Part shown: in pieces, positions 44,140 through 52,878 of the stretch
Numbering within the stretch: the first letter of the stretch is position 1
Layout of the letters: every line of letters starts with the position of its first letter
Assembly (NCBI GenBank): GCA_947581855.1
Contig: CANPVZ010000010.1
Span: 62,001-126,000, forward strand
Reading direction: 5' to 3'
Length of the DNA: 64,000 nucleotides
Origin: an uncultured Phocaeicola sp.
GTDB taxonomy: Bacteria; Bacteroidota; Bacteroidia; Bacteroidales; Bacteroidaceae
Notes under the pieces: generated by a model
The model's database searches: none
What the model was told of the DNA's origin: nothing
Seen by the model: only the letters and a program-made list of their open reading frames with translations
Position numbers and translations under genes: made by a program

Positions 44140-45480
44140 TTATCTATTGCGTTTAAATTCTTGTATAGCTTCTTGCACATTCATCTTTTTTCCGTTACGG
44201 AATGCTATAATAAATGCATCTTTAAATGTTGCGCTTGTTTTTCTTTTTAAGCGGAGAATATCGTTATAATTGGTAGATTCTCCATACGTATACTTGTAGA
44301 CTCCATTTTCCTTATAATAATTAACCGGACTATAACCTTTTAGTTTACGGTCGTTCTTTTTTAATAAGGTGGAGGAAGTTAATATTTGTATCTTGAAAAC
44401 AGGCTTATTTGTTTCTGGCGGATTGTTTTTTTTATTGTTTAGTGATTGAACTTTTATCCGACTATTCTCTGTGCTTTTAGTCTCAGGTTTGGTTTGAGCA
44501 ATTGCTTTGTTTTTGTTCGAGACGTTATTCGTCTTGCTTCCTCTCTGAGGTCTCGCTTGATTTCTACCAGTGCTTTTTGCTTGAGCAGGAGTTGAAGGAC
44601 GGAATGTGTCCGCCTTTCCGGTTGTGCTTTCTTGAGGCAGGTCGGAAATCTTTGCTTCTGGTATCGATTCGATAGACTCCGCAACAGTTGCCAGAGAAGA
44701 AGAACCGGTTTGAGCATTTTTGTAATTTAATACAGCCTGACAGATGCTGCGACTCATGGCATTGACTCCTGTTTGGGAGTTCAGATATCTTTCTTCTTCA
44801 GGAGTGGATATGTAACCTAATTCAACCAGAACACTTGGCATACAAGTAGCGTGGAGCACCAGAAATCCTGCTTGGCGCACCCCACGGTCGATACGGCGTG
44901 CCGTACTTTTGAATTGTTTCTGAATGAGGGTGGCAAGTTGTACACTTTGCTTCATGTTTTTATCTTGCATGAACTCGAACATAATATAACTTTCGGAAGA
45001 ATTGGGGTTGAACCCGGCATAGCGGGCTTGATAATCATCTTCTATCAGGATAACAGAGTTTTCTTTTTTTGCTACCTCTAGATTTTCCTGCGTACGGTGT
45101 AGTCCGAGAGTGTAAGTTTCGGTACCTTGTATGGTTCGCCCTTTAGCCAAGGCGTTGGTATGTATTGAGATGAAAAGGTCCGCTTTGTTCTTGTTGGCGA
45201 CTTGCGCTCGTTCCTGAAGGGTAACGAAGACATCTTTTTTTCGGGTATAAATAACCTTGATATTCCGGTCACTATTTTCTATGAGTCTACCTACGGCAAG
45301 TGCTACTTTCAGATTAATGTTTTTTTCTTTGGAAGTTTTGCCTACGGCTCCGGCATCATGCCCACCGTGTCCGGCATCAATAACCACGACAAAGTCTTTG
45401 GCTGAGACGACGTTGAACCAAGTAGAAAAGCATCCCCAGCTTACGATCAGTAATACTATTTTTAAGTGCAGTGCGCGCAT
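44140..45480 (-). CDS. N-acetylmuramoyl-L-alanine amidase (Amidase_3)
   Basis: Peptidoglycan amidase cleaving the bond between N-acetylmuramate and the stem peptide, used in cell separation. The ATG at 45480 is preferred; a longer frame reaches a TTG at 45501. Signal peptide about 1-27. Zinc ligands His38 (DAGHGGHDAG), Glu52 (KEKNINL) and His107 (ISIHTNA), and catalytic Glu in PSVLVELGY (near 221), are all present. A long Ser/Thr/Lys/Asn-rich linker (about 255-355) leads to a SPOR-like C-terminal domain (about 360-446), which would target denuded glycan at the septum. Confidence 0.92.
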   Translation of the reverse strand: MRALHLKIVLLIVSWGCFSTWFNVVSAKDFVVVIDAGHGGHDAGAVGKTSKEKNINLKVALAVGRLIENSDRNIKVIYTRKKDVFVTLQERAQVANKNKADLFISIHTNALAKGRTIQGTETYTLGLHRTQENLEVAKKENSVILIEDDYQARYAGFNPNSSESYIMFEFMQDKNMKQSVQLATLIQKQFKSTARRIDRGVRQAGFLVLHATCMPSVLVELGYISTPEEERYLNSQTGVNAMSRSICQAVLNYKNAQTGSSSLATVAESIESIPEAKISDLPQESTTGKADTFRPSTPAQAKSTGRNQARPQRGSKTNNVSNKNKAIAQTKPETKSTENSRIKVQSLNNKKNNPPETNKPVFKIQILTSSTLLKKNDRKLKGYSPVNYYKENGVYKYTYGESTNYNDILRLKRKTSATFKDAFIIAFRNGKKMNVQEAIQEFKRNR

Positions 45481-45607
45481 TATGAACATATAGTTGTGCA
45501 AAAATAATGGATTTTTATAGAAAACTCGACATTTGCCTTTAAGTTTTCATTGATTTTAGCAAAATAAGGAGAAAACGTAAATTGTACGGGTTGAAGGGAA
45601 GAATGGG

Positions 45608-45659
45608 AAAAAGTTTTCCGCCGCAAGATGAAAGTCTTTGGAATCATCTTGTGGCGGAA
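45608..45659 (-). terminator. Terminator of the TonB receptor gene
   Basis: A 16-bp stem with one G-T pair (45616-45631 with 45644-45659), followed on the minus strand by AACTTTTT. Confidence 0.75.
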
Positions 45660-45675
45660 TATAATAAAAAAGTAA

Positions 45676-47730
45676 TCAGAGATTAAACCGGTAACTTATT
45701 CCTCCTCGTATCCAGATACCGGGTTGTGGAATGTTACCGTGGTCATAGTGCGTTTTGTCGAATAAATTATTTGCCTCTATATACAGTTGGTAAGCAGGGG
45801 CGGTCCACTGTAATTTTACATCCAACATCGAATAAGGGTGGTATGAGTTTTGTACTCCTTCCTTATTCGTTGAGTAATCCGTATAGTTACCCATCCGTTC
45901 CTGCCAGCGGAAAGCCCAACTTGCCGTCAACTGTTTCCAGATGCGATGGTTTAAGCTGGCAACAAACTTGTGGCGCAGATATTCCAGTGCATAAAGCGAT
46001 TCGTATGTTTTCTCTTCTGCCTTGTTCCGGTTTATGTAACTGTAACCCACATTAACGGAAGTGAACGGGAAGTTCTTGTTGACTAACTTTGTCAAATTAA
46101 AGGTTGCCGAAACCTCTACGCCGGTGGTATTAATTTTTGTATGATTCAACGAGTAATAAATGGTTTCGTCAATAGGTCGGATCCAGTCAATCAAATCTTT
46201 TCCGCGATGATGGTATACGCTCAGTACTCCCTGTAAGCCTGGAGTCTGATATTTTAGTCCTGCTTCGTAAGCCTGCATTTTTTCGGGAGTTAAATCTTTA
46301 TTTCCCTGATGCGTTTCGTTAGTACTGTAATAAAGTTCTGTGAAGGTGGGCATACGCAGAGAGGTACTCCAGGAAGCATACGCTTTCAGTTGTGGAGTAA
46401 ACCAATACGAGGCGTCAATGCCCGGGAAGAAATGAAATTCTTTGTCCCAATCCGTATTCATCGTAGCGATGAAACCTGCAGATAAGGTAAATTGTGAAAG
46501 TAATACGGTGTGTTCTGCATGAAAACTGACATGAGTACGGTTACGTCCTTTATCGTAGAGGCGGTTGCTTCCCGAAATCGCTTGCGGACTTTTCAACGGT
46601 TCGCCCAATACGGTACTTATCACGTCTTCGTTTCGTACTTCCGTTCCGAAAGCTGTTTTACCGAGATTGCTTGTAAAGTAACTGTTCAGATTTAGTCCGT
46701 AAATGCTGGTACGGTGATAATTGAACGGCACTTTACTTTCATCCCCGCGAATGAGTTCGAAACGGTCGTCTGCCTGTGTCCAGTAAACTGAAGGGAGCAG
46801 ATGAAAGAATCCTTTCGTCTCTGCCTGTATCGAAGCAAAATACTTGCGTGTATGTTCAAATTGGTCGGCATATTTAGGACTATAGAATGTGTTTGCACCA
46901 TAATCTTTGTTTGAATAACCTGCCTGCCACTTTACATCTACTTGCGAATGAGTGAAACATCCCTGATAGAATGCATGCTGTGTTTTAAAATCACTGTTGT
47001 CCGTCGCTCCGTCGCTTCGGTTCATATTTCCTGAAATCTGGTTGCTTACTTTTCCTTTGGTAAAGTTGAAGCGTATTCCTCCTCCTATCAAACCGTAAGA
47101 ACCGCCGTCCACATGTGCCGCAACATGACTCTGTTTATCGGTTTGGGTTACGATATTGATAGCTCCCAGCAATGAGGATGTACCATATACACGTCCGGCG
47201 GGACCTTCAAGAATCTCGATGCGTTCAATATCATTTAAATCTACTGGAAAATCGGCGGCGTTATGCCCAGTTTGCGGGTCGCAGATGTTTACGCCGTTTA
47301 AAAGGAGAGTAATTTGGTCGAACGTGCCTCCACGTATGCTGATGTCTGTTTGAATTCCGAGGTCTCCTCGTTGGCGGACATCCACGCCAATAACATACTT
47401 CAATAAATCGTTAACACTTTGTACGGGGGCAGCGGCAATTGCTTCGCGGTCCAGTACAGTTACCATTCTCGCCGCCTGATTCAGCGTAAGTGGTACACGT
47501 GAAGCCGTGACTTCCACTTCCTGCATCTCCACGTCTGCTGTCTGAGTGTTGAGGGAAACATGGTTCACCGTCTGTGCCGACACGCTGCCTGTATTGGCAT
47601 AAGCCAAGGTGGCAAAAGCCAGCACGCCGATACGTACCTCCTTCTTCAAACTACAGAACACGGAGTACGACTTACGGTTCAGTTGCCGAAACAGTGCGGT
47701 CATCCGTTGGTTTTGTCTTTGTTTATACAT
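45676..47730 (-). CDS. TonB-dependent outer membrane receptor (BtuB/CirA-like)
   Basis: Outer membrane gated beta-barrel for uptake of a metal complex or cofactor. The ATG at 47730 is preferred over 47757 because MYKQRQNQRMTALFRQLNRK starts an extended leader often seen in Bacteroidetes receptors; the signal ends near GSVSAQ. The plug domain (about residues 75-185) has DLLKYVIGVDVRQRG, ISIRGGTFDQ and LEGPAGRVYGTSSLLGAINI. A 22-strand barrel ends with aromatic YRFNL. It lacks the carboxypeptidase-like N-terminal domain of SusC proteins, so it is unlikely to be a glycan transporter. No cobalamin riboswitch was recognised upstream. Substrate unknown. Confidence 0.9.
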   Translation of the reverse strand: MYKQRQNQRMTALFRQLNRKSYSVFCSLKKEVRIGVLAFATLAYANTGSVSAQTVNHVSLNTQTADVEMQEVEVTASRVPLTLNQAARMVTVLDREAIAAAPVQSVNDLLKYVIGVDVRQRGDLGIQTDISIRGGTFDQITLLLNGVNICDPQTGHNAADFPVDLNDIERIEILEGPAGRVYGTSSLLGAINIVTQTDKQSHVAAHVDGGSYGLIGGGIRFNFTKGKVSNQISGNMNRSDGATDNSDFKTQHAFYQGCFTHSQVDVKWQAGYSNKDYGANTFYSPKYADQFEHTRKYFASIQAETKGFFHLLPSVYWTQADDRFELIRGDESKVPFNYHRTSIYGLNLNSYFTSNLGKTAFGTEVRNEDVISTVLGEPLKSPQAISGSNRLYDKGRNRTHVSFHAEHTVLLSQFTLSAGFIATMNTDWDKEFHFFPGIDASYWFTPQLKAYASWSTSLRMPTFTELYYSTNETHQGNKDLTPEKMQAYEAGLKYQTPGLQGVLSVYHHRGKDLIDWIRPIDETIYYSLNHTKINTTGVEVSATFNLTKLVNKNFPFTSVNVGYSYINRNKAEEKTYESLYALEYLRHKFVASLNHRIWKQLTASWAFRWQERMGNYTDYSTNKEGVQNSYHPYSMLDVKLQWTAPAYQLYIEANNLFDKTHYDHGNIPQPGIWIRGGISYRFNL

Positions 47731-48173
47731 AAATGAATTATTTATTTTGTTTTGCAAAATTGCGGGGCAAAGATAAACAAATCTTGTTAAAAAGTACTAC
47801 TTTTGTACCGCTTATTCTGGAGAAGAGGGATCGCTTCGATTGGGGTAAATAAGTTATTGATTCGCTTAAAAGTTAAAGTGAAGTAGGGAAGATAAAAAGG
47901 ATAATGCTTTTATTCGGAGGGTAAATATTTTCACGCTTTGTCTGGAAATTTATGAGGCGTGTGAAACCAACAGTTGGTTGATGTTTAAGGATATGAGACA
48001 TTCGCTCTGTACACTTCACGGTATACCGATATAATCATGTTTATAACTTCTTTAATTCTTATAGATCCTTCATACTCCTTGGAAAAATAAATCATCTGCG
48101 GAAGTCTGCGTTAATCCATATTTAGAAAATGGTAAGGACAAAATGGACGAATCCGCATTTAAATAAAAAGAAT
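47731..48173. other. Divergent interval between receptor and transporter
   Basis: About 440 bases. Apart from the -7 match at 47768 nothing was recognised; specifically no B12-box-like motif on the minus strand. Confidence 0.5.
47768..47775 (-). promoter_or_regulatory. Probable -7 element of the TonB receptor gene
   Basis: TATCTTTG followed by CCCC on the minus strand, 37 bases before the ATG at 47730. The -33 element is not clear. Confidence 0.5.
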
Positions 48174-49112
48174 ATGTTGAAGTTCCTTAAGAATTGGACG
48201 CTGCCCGTGGCCATGCTGACGGGAGTTTTTGTTTATTTGTTTTTTGCAAATGTCTCATTGATGTCACCACTAAAGCCGGTGCTTCGTGCCATTATTGATT
48301 ATCTCACTCCCATGTTGATATTTGTTATGCTTTTTGTTACTTTCTGTAAGATATCTCCGCGTGAGTTGCATCTCCGCCCTTGGCATATATGGCTTTCTAT
48401 TATTCAAATAATAGGATGTGTGGTGGTGTATCACTTGTTGCTTCCGTTCGACAGGATTGTGGCGCAGGCAGGTTTGGTATGTGTTATTTGTCCTACGGCT
48501 ACTGCAGCAGCAGTTATTACCGGCAAGTTGGGCGGTAGCGCTTCAAGCCTTACTACCTATACTTTGTTATCTAACCTGTTGACGACCATAATTGTTCCCC
48601 TTATCTTTCCGTTAGTGGAACCTCATGCTGGAAGCGGCTTTTTTACTGCTTTCCTGTTAATTCTCGCCAAGATATTTCCATTACTTATTTGTCCATTCCT
48701 TGCCGCCTGCATCATGCAATATGTTTTTCCGAAAATGAATGCCCGCATTACTGCCGTACGTGATTTGGCCTTTTATCTTTGGGCTGTATCATTGGCTATT
48801 GTGACCGGAGAAACGGTAAAGTCTCTGATGCACAGCAATGCCGATCCGAATGTAGAAATATGGATTGCCGTGGTAGCGCTCGTGGTATGTTGCCTGCAAT
48901 TCTTTTTGGGTAAAACCATCGGTAGTCATTACAACGACCGCATCAGTGCTGGACAGGCGCTCGGACAGAAAAATACCGTGTTGGCTATCTGGATGGCATA
49001 CACTTTCCTTGCCCCTTTGTCGTCGGTAGGTCCGGGTTCCTACGTGTTGTGGCAAAACATTATCAATAGTTGGCAGCTGTGGAAGAAGAGAAAGAATGAG
49101 CTAAAACAATGA
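48174..49112 (+). CDS. Bile acid:sodium symporter-like (BASS) transporter
   Basis: Inner membrane transporter of 312 residues with about nine or ten hydrophobic segments. The ATG at 48174 (MLKFLKNWTLPVAML) is chosen because the 15 residues in front of it are polar and unlike the family. It resembles the BASS/ACR3 fold: FCKISPRELHLRPWH, VICPTATAAAVITGKLGG with the TATAA-type crossover segment, and a late AGQALGQKNTVLAIWMAY. Members carry bile acids, pantoate, pyruvate or other organic anions with sodium; no substrate can be assigned. Confidence 0.82.
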   Translation: MLKFLKNWTLPVAMLTGVFVYLFFANVSLMSPLKPVLRAIIDYLTPMLIFVMLFVTFCKISPRELHLRPWHIWLSIIQIIGCVVVYHLLLPFDRIVAQAGLVCVICPTATAAAVITGKLGGSASSLTTYTLLSNLLTTIIVPLIFPLVEPHAGSGFFTAFLLILAKIFPLLICPFLAACIMQYVFPKMNARITAVRDLAFYLWAVSLAIVTGETVKSLMHSNADPNVEIWIAVVALVVCCLQFFLGKTIGSHYNDRISAGQALGQKNTVLAIWMAYTFLAPLSSVGPGSYVLWQNIINSWQLWKKRKNELKQ

Positions 49113-50030
49113 ATATAAGATATTGATTTATAGAGGATGTTTGCTTGTCTCTGCTTTATTTGTTTTGCTGTAGTTTCTTTTCAATTCCATTGAAGAGGAT
49201 TTATGACTCACTTGATAAAGATGGGGGTTACCTCTATTATAAGTAAGGTCCACCGGTTTCCGCTGGATTAACAGTCGGATATATATCTTAACACATCTTT
49301 TCTGGGAAGTATTTCTTTCAGTTTGGATAAGAGATTGATTTCTAACAGTTTGTCTTTTTGTTTGAAAGCAGGGTTCCAAAGCCGGAAAACAATGACTTTG
49401 GGCTAAAGAGAGATGTGCTGGTTTCCAGTAGGTTAGAGTCCGTAGGATTCTGAGCGGTCTATTGGTAAGCAAAATCTGCACTCATTTGCCCTACCTGTGC
49501 CACCAGTCTTTTACAAGCCTTCTTTCACGTTCATTAACCCTTCAAGTGTCGAAATTAGAAATTATACGCTTTACGAGTACAACGTCACCCTACTTTTTAC
49601 CGTTGTTCAGCAGAAGTTTGACTACTGCGCAGAAGAGTTTCCATTAAAATCTCTTCAAGGTTCCGGTCGTAACTCTACTGCGTGACGTGTGTAATTCAGT
49701 AGAAGTTGGATGTAACTTTAAAAGAAATTGTCCCTGTCTACCCTTGTTCTTTTACATTTTTTATAGTTTGATTCTCCGTAAGCATAAGCACTTGAAGAAT
49801 CGTTTTTTTCGGGGTAGCAGAGAAGATGAGCGTTTTCATTGCAACCATTCGTGTTAGGAAATGTGAATTTTTAAGGGCCTATTCTGTTAGTTTATTAACA
49901 ATTCATCTGTTAGCCATCCTTCTATAGCATACGGAGTTTGTAGGGCGAGCGGGATTTATTAGAGTTGGATAAAAAATATCTTCCTGTACTTTTATTGAAT
50001 TTACTTGTTTGTTGCTTATTTGTTCCTGCA
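49113..50030. other. 918-bp gene-free interval
   Basis: No frame here resembles a known protein and no tandem array was seen. It may contain decayed coding sequence, but none is recognisable. Confidence 0.45.
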
Positions 50031-50516
50031 TTAATGAACGCGTTTGCATTTGCCGCTGAATCTTAACACGTTCAGCCGGATGATTTCGGTCCGGTGAAAG
50101 GATTTTTCCGCATACTTCATTCCCGTTACCAGGTCGTCCGGCGAGTACTTTGCCAGAAACAGTCGAAGGGCGTGCATCCGTTCTTCGGGAAGCAAACCGG
50201 TGCAAGCATGGCAGGTGATTACAATGCTTTCGTACTCGGTGGTGAATTTGTTTGATATTACATTCGTACGTCCTACCACACAGAAAGATACTTCCGGATG
50301 TTGGGAGATACTTCGTAACTTTTCGCCTTCCGGAGCACAATGCAGGTAAATGGTTTCCGTGCCGTCCCATACATAATTAATAGGAATACCATACGCATCT
50401 CCGTTGTCTTTTACCATAGATAAAACGCCGAATTCACCGTTGCGAAGTAAATGATAAGCGTTTTCCTCTTCCAGTAATCTGTCTTGTCTTCTTACACATT
50501 CATTTATATAGTTCAT
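50031..50516 (-). CDS. Nim-like pyridoxamine 5'-phosphate oxidase-fold flavoprotein
   Basis: Cytosolic split-barrel flavin-binding protein of 161 residues. The overall pattern RRQDRLLEEENAYHLL, GDAYGIPINYVW, IYLHCAPEGEKLRSI, VSFCVVGRTNVISNKFTTEY and LAKYSPDD closely follows the Nim (5-nitroimidazole resistance) and PdxH-like families. True nim genes reduce nitroimidazoles to inactive amines; many chromosomal relatives do not confer resistance. The natural substrate is unknown and resistance is not claimed. It is separated from ogt by about 180 bases on the same strand. Confidence 0.8.
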   Translation of the reverse strand: MNYINECVRRQDRLLEEENAYHLLRNGEFGVLSMVKDNGDAYGIPINYVWDGTETIYLHCAPEGEKLRSISQHPEVSFCVVGRTNVISNKFTTEYESIVITCHACTGLLPEERMHALRLFLAKYSPDDLVTGMKYAEKSFHRTEIIRLNVLRFSGKCKRVH

Positions 50517-50697
50517 AATTCAATTATTAAGCGTTTGATGTAAAATAGATATTATACTTGTTCCTTTGTTTTTTCGGTGAAAGAACCGTGATTTTAATGC
50601 ACTAAGATGAAGGATGCCGGTGCATGAGGATTACTGTTCTTTTTGCCGGGATTGTTTTATGGATGTTTTTTCCGTTCTTGCTTGGATGAATGCCGGA

Positions 50698-51225
50698 CTA
50701 TTTAAAGAACAGCGTGCTCGTGTCTGCTTGTTCCAAAGTCAATAAACTTATCTTTCTGTCAATGCCTCCCGCATATCCGGTCAGACTGCCGTTACAACCG
50801 ATCACCCGATGACAAGGAATAAGGATGCTGATGGGATTGTGTCCTACTGCGTTCCCTACAGCTTGTGCCGACATGCTCCGTAGTCCTTTCGACAGGGCAA
50901 TAGTTTCCGCAATTTCTTTGTAAGTGACTGTTTTTCCGTAAGGTATTCCTTTTAGTATCTCCCATATCTCGAGACGGAACGGTGTACCCGTTAAGTGCAA
51001 GTCCGGAGTGAAATCCGGCACTTTTCCGCTGAAATAACAGTTCAGCCATGCTTTGGTTTGTTCGAAGACGGGCAGCGATTTTTGTTCGTATTCGTTTGTT
51101 AAAGTGCTTCCGAAATACTTTTGTCCGTCAAACCACACGCCCGTCAGGCAAGGACCATTGCTTGCAAGAGTCAGTTCTCCAATCGGGGAAGAATAAGTGG
51201 AAATATATTGCGTAGTATTTTTCAT
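50698..51225 (-). CDS. ogt: Methylated-DNA--protein-cysteine methyltransferase
   Basis: Suicide DNA repair protein that takes the methyl group from O6-methylguanine onto a cysteine. 175 residues, the size of Ogt/Ada C-terminal proteins. N-terminal ribonuclease-H-like region (YSSPIGELTLASN) and the active-site motif ILIPCHRVIG with Cys138; GNAVGHNP precedes it and TGYAGGIDRKISLL follows. The helix-turn-helix for minor-groove binding lies at about 100-130. Nothing suggests it is part of an adaptive response operon. Confidence 0.95.
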   Translation of the reverse strand: MKNTTQYISTYSSPIGELTLASNGPCLTGVWFDGQKYFGSTLTNEYEQKSLPVFEQTKAWLNCYFSGKVPDFTPDLHLTGTPFRLEIWEILKGIPYGKTVTYKEIAETIALSKGLRSMSAQAVGNAVGHNPISILIPCHRVIGCNGSLTGYAGGIDRKISLLTLEQADTSTLFFK

Positions 51226-51530
51226 TCTTTTAAAATGATCTATTCGGCGAAAATAATTAATTTTTTGTGGTGAGCAAGTATGAAGTGCCGGATAATTCTT
51301 TTTTAGGTAAATGGAGTTGTTTGCAGAAGGGGTAAGATATCGTTATATGCTGGGTCAGATTGTATCAACGATGCATCCGGTTGAAACCGGTTGGCGGACC
51401 GCTCCTTATGCAAATTGGAATGTGTTTTCTTTTTCTAGAGAATAGTCTTACTGCCATAAAAGAGAAATGGTATTGGTCTTTTTGCGGTTCGTCCGGCTTT
51501 TGCTATCTTTGTCCCCTTGATTTGTCACAA
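51226..51530. other. Divergent interval between ogt and the MFS gene
   Basis: About 305 bases. The promoter at 51481 is the only element recognised. Confidence 0.5.
51481..51511 (+). promoter_or_regulatory. Promoter of the MFS transporter unit, sigma-ABfr type
   Basis: TTTG at 51481-51484, 19-base spacer, TATCTTTG at 51504-51511. A close match to consensus with ideal spacing. Transcript start expected near 51518. Confidence 0.75.
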
Positions 51531-51614
51531 ATGGATGTTTACAAGAAGTCAGACACTGAAGCCCTGGTGGATGAGGCATTGACTATGGAAGAAACGATTA
51601 AATTTAAAGTATAA
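51531..51614 (+). CDS. Possible 27-residue leader peptide upstream of the MFS gene
   Basis: Starting about 13 bases after the predicted transcript start, an ATG opens a frame encoding MDVYKKSDTEALVDEALTME and seven more residues, ending with a stop 2 bases before the MFS start. Its placement on the same transcript suggests translational coupling or a leader. The same frame extends upstream to 51360, but that part precedes the promoter. No homology is known to me, so it may be chance. Confidence 0.4.
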   Translation: MDVYKKSDTEALVDEALTMEETIKFKV

Positions 51615-51616
51615 CA

Positions 51617-52822
51617 ATGAATCAGAACTCAAGGTGGGGGATGACCCGCACGGCGATGGGAATTTTGTTTGCGTTGAGCCTTTCCCATTGTCTGAATGAT
51701 TTGCTTCAATCTATTATTATGGCGGTTTATCCGTTGTTGAAAGAAGATTTGCTGTTGAATTTCGCCCAAATCGGTTTGATAACATTGGTTTATCAGATAG
51801 CGGCATCGGTTTTTCAACCTGTCGTGGGTTTGTATTTGGATAAGAAGCCGAATCCTTGGTTCTTGCTTGTGGGAATGGGATTTACTATGCTGGGACTGAT
51901 GAACCTTGCTTTTGCCACGACTTTGTGGTGGGTATTACTTTCCGTATTTTTCGTAGGAATAGGCTCTTCCATTCTTCATCCGGAAGCCTCACGTCTTACT
52001 TTTTTGGCTTCGGGCGGCAAACGCGGTTTCGCGCAATCTATCTTCCAGGTGGGCGGTAACTTAGGCGGTTCATTGGGACCATTGCTGGTTGCGTTGGTGG
52101 TGGCTCCTTATGGCCGGCAGAATATCGTTATTCTCTGTGTATTCTGTGTTATAGCTATGGTAAGCATGATTCCGATATGCCGTTGGTATAAACGGGTATT
52201 ACGGGTAATGAAACGGAAGCATCAGGTAGCGGAAGTACAGAGTGAATCGCCTTTATCGAAAAGAATGACGGTGTTTGCTATCGGTATTCTGCTACTGCTG
52301 ATTTTTTCCAAATATATTTATATGGCAAGTCTAAGTAGTTATTATACGTTTTATCTGATTCATAAATTCGGGGTTAGTGTGCAAGCATCGCAACTGTTCT
52401 TGTTTGTGTTTCTGTTTGCTACGGCAGCCGGTACGATGGTCGGAGGTCCGTTAGGTGATAAGATAGGGCGGAAATACGTTATTTGGATATCTATTCTGGG
52501 TACGGCGCCTTTTAGTTTGCTAATGCCTCATGTCGGATTGGCATGGACTTGCGTACTAAGTTTTCTTATCGGTCTTATCCTGTCATCTGCTTTTCCGGCT
52601 ATTCTTTTATACGCTCAAGAACTTTTGCCTTATAAATTAGGTTTGGTTTCCGGCTTGTTCTTTGGTTTTGCGTTCGGTATAGCGGGTATTGCTTCGGCGG
52701 TATTAGGGAACATGGCAGATTTACATGGTATAGAAGCCGTTTATGACGTATGTGCTTATATGCCTTTATTAGGACTCGTAACTTATTTTCTACCAAATTT
52801 GAAAGCTAAAGCGCAGAAGTAG
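51617..52822 (+). CDS. MFS transporter, fosmidomycin-resistance (Fsr)-like
   Basis: Inner membrane major facilitator of 401 residues with 12 predicted membrane segments in two halves around a central loop (about 195-220). N-terminal ALSLSHCLNDLLQSIIMAVYPLL is the typical opening of the Fsr group, and GGPLGDKIGRKYVIW is the MFS loop motif in the second half. Fsr exports fosmidomycin in E. coli; the natural substrate is uncertain. It has a strong promoter at 51481 and a beta-lactamase gene follows 56 bases after its stop, so they could share a transcript. Confidence 0.88.
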   Translation: MNQNSRWGMTRTAMGILFALSLSHCLNDLLQSIIMAVYPLLKEDLLLNFAQIGLITLVYQIAASVFQPVVGLYLDKKPNPWFLLVGMGFTMLGLMNLAFATTLWWVLLSVFFVGIGSSILHPEASRLTFLASGGKRGFAQSIFQVGGNLGGSLGPLLVALVVAPYGRQNIVILCVFCVIAMVSMIPICRWYKRVLRVMKRKHQVAEVQSESPLSKRMTVFAIGILLLLIFSKYIYMASLSSYYTFYLIHKFGVSVQASQLFLFVFLFATAAGTMVGGPLGDKIGRKYVIWISILGTAPFSLLMPHVGLAWTCVLSFLIGLILSSAFPAILLYAQELLPYKLGLVSGLFFGFAFGIAGIASAVLGNMADLHGIEAVYDVCAYMPLLGLVTYFLPNLKAKAQK

Positions 52823-52878
52823 GTTCATTATTCCTTGTTTGTTAGTGCTTTGCGATTTTTTAAATGTATATTATAAAT

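Noticed and set aside
45481-45506. TTG start for the amidase and an overlapping -7-like TATTTTTG
   Set aside because: The promoter match overlaps the proposed TTG start, so the ATG at 45480 is more likely; the promoter itself has no -33 partner.
47731-48173. Cobalamin riboswitch upstream of the BtuB-like receptor
   Set aside because: No B12-box-like sequence could be found on the minus strand.
49128-49481. 117-residue minus-strand frame
   Set aside because: No recognisable motif, no promoter match; composition looks non-coding.
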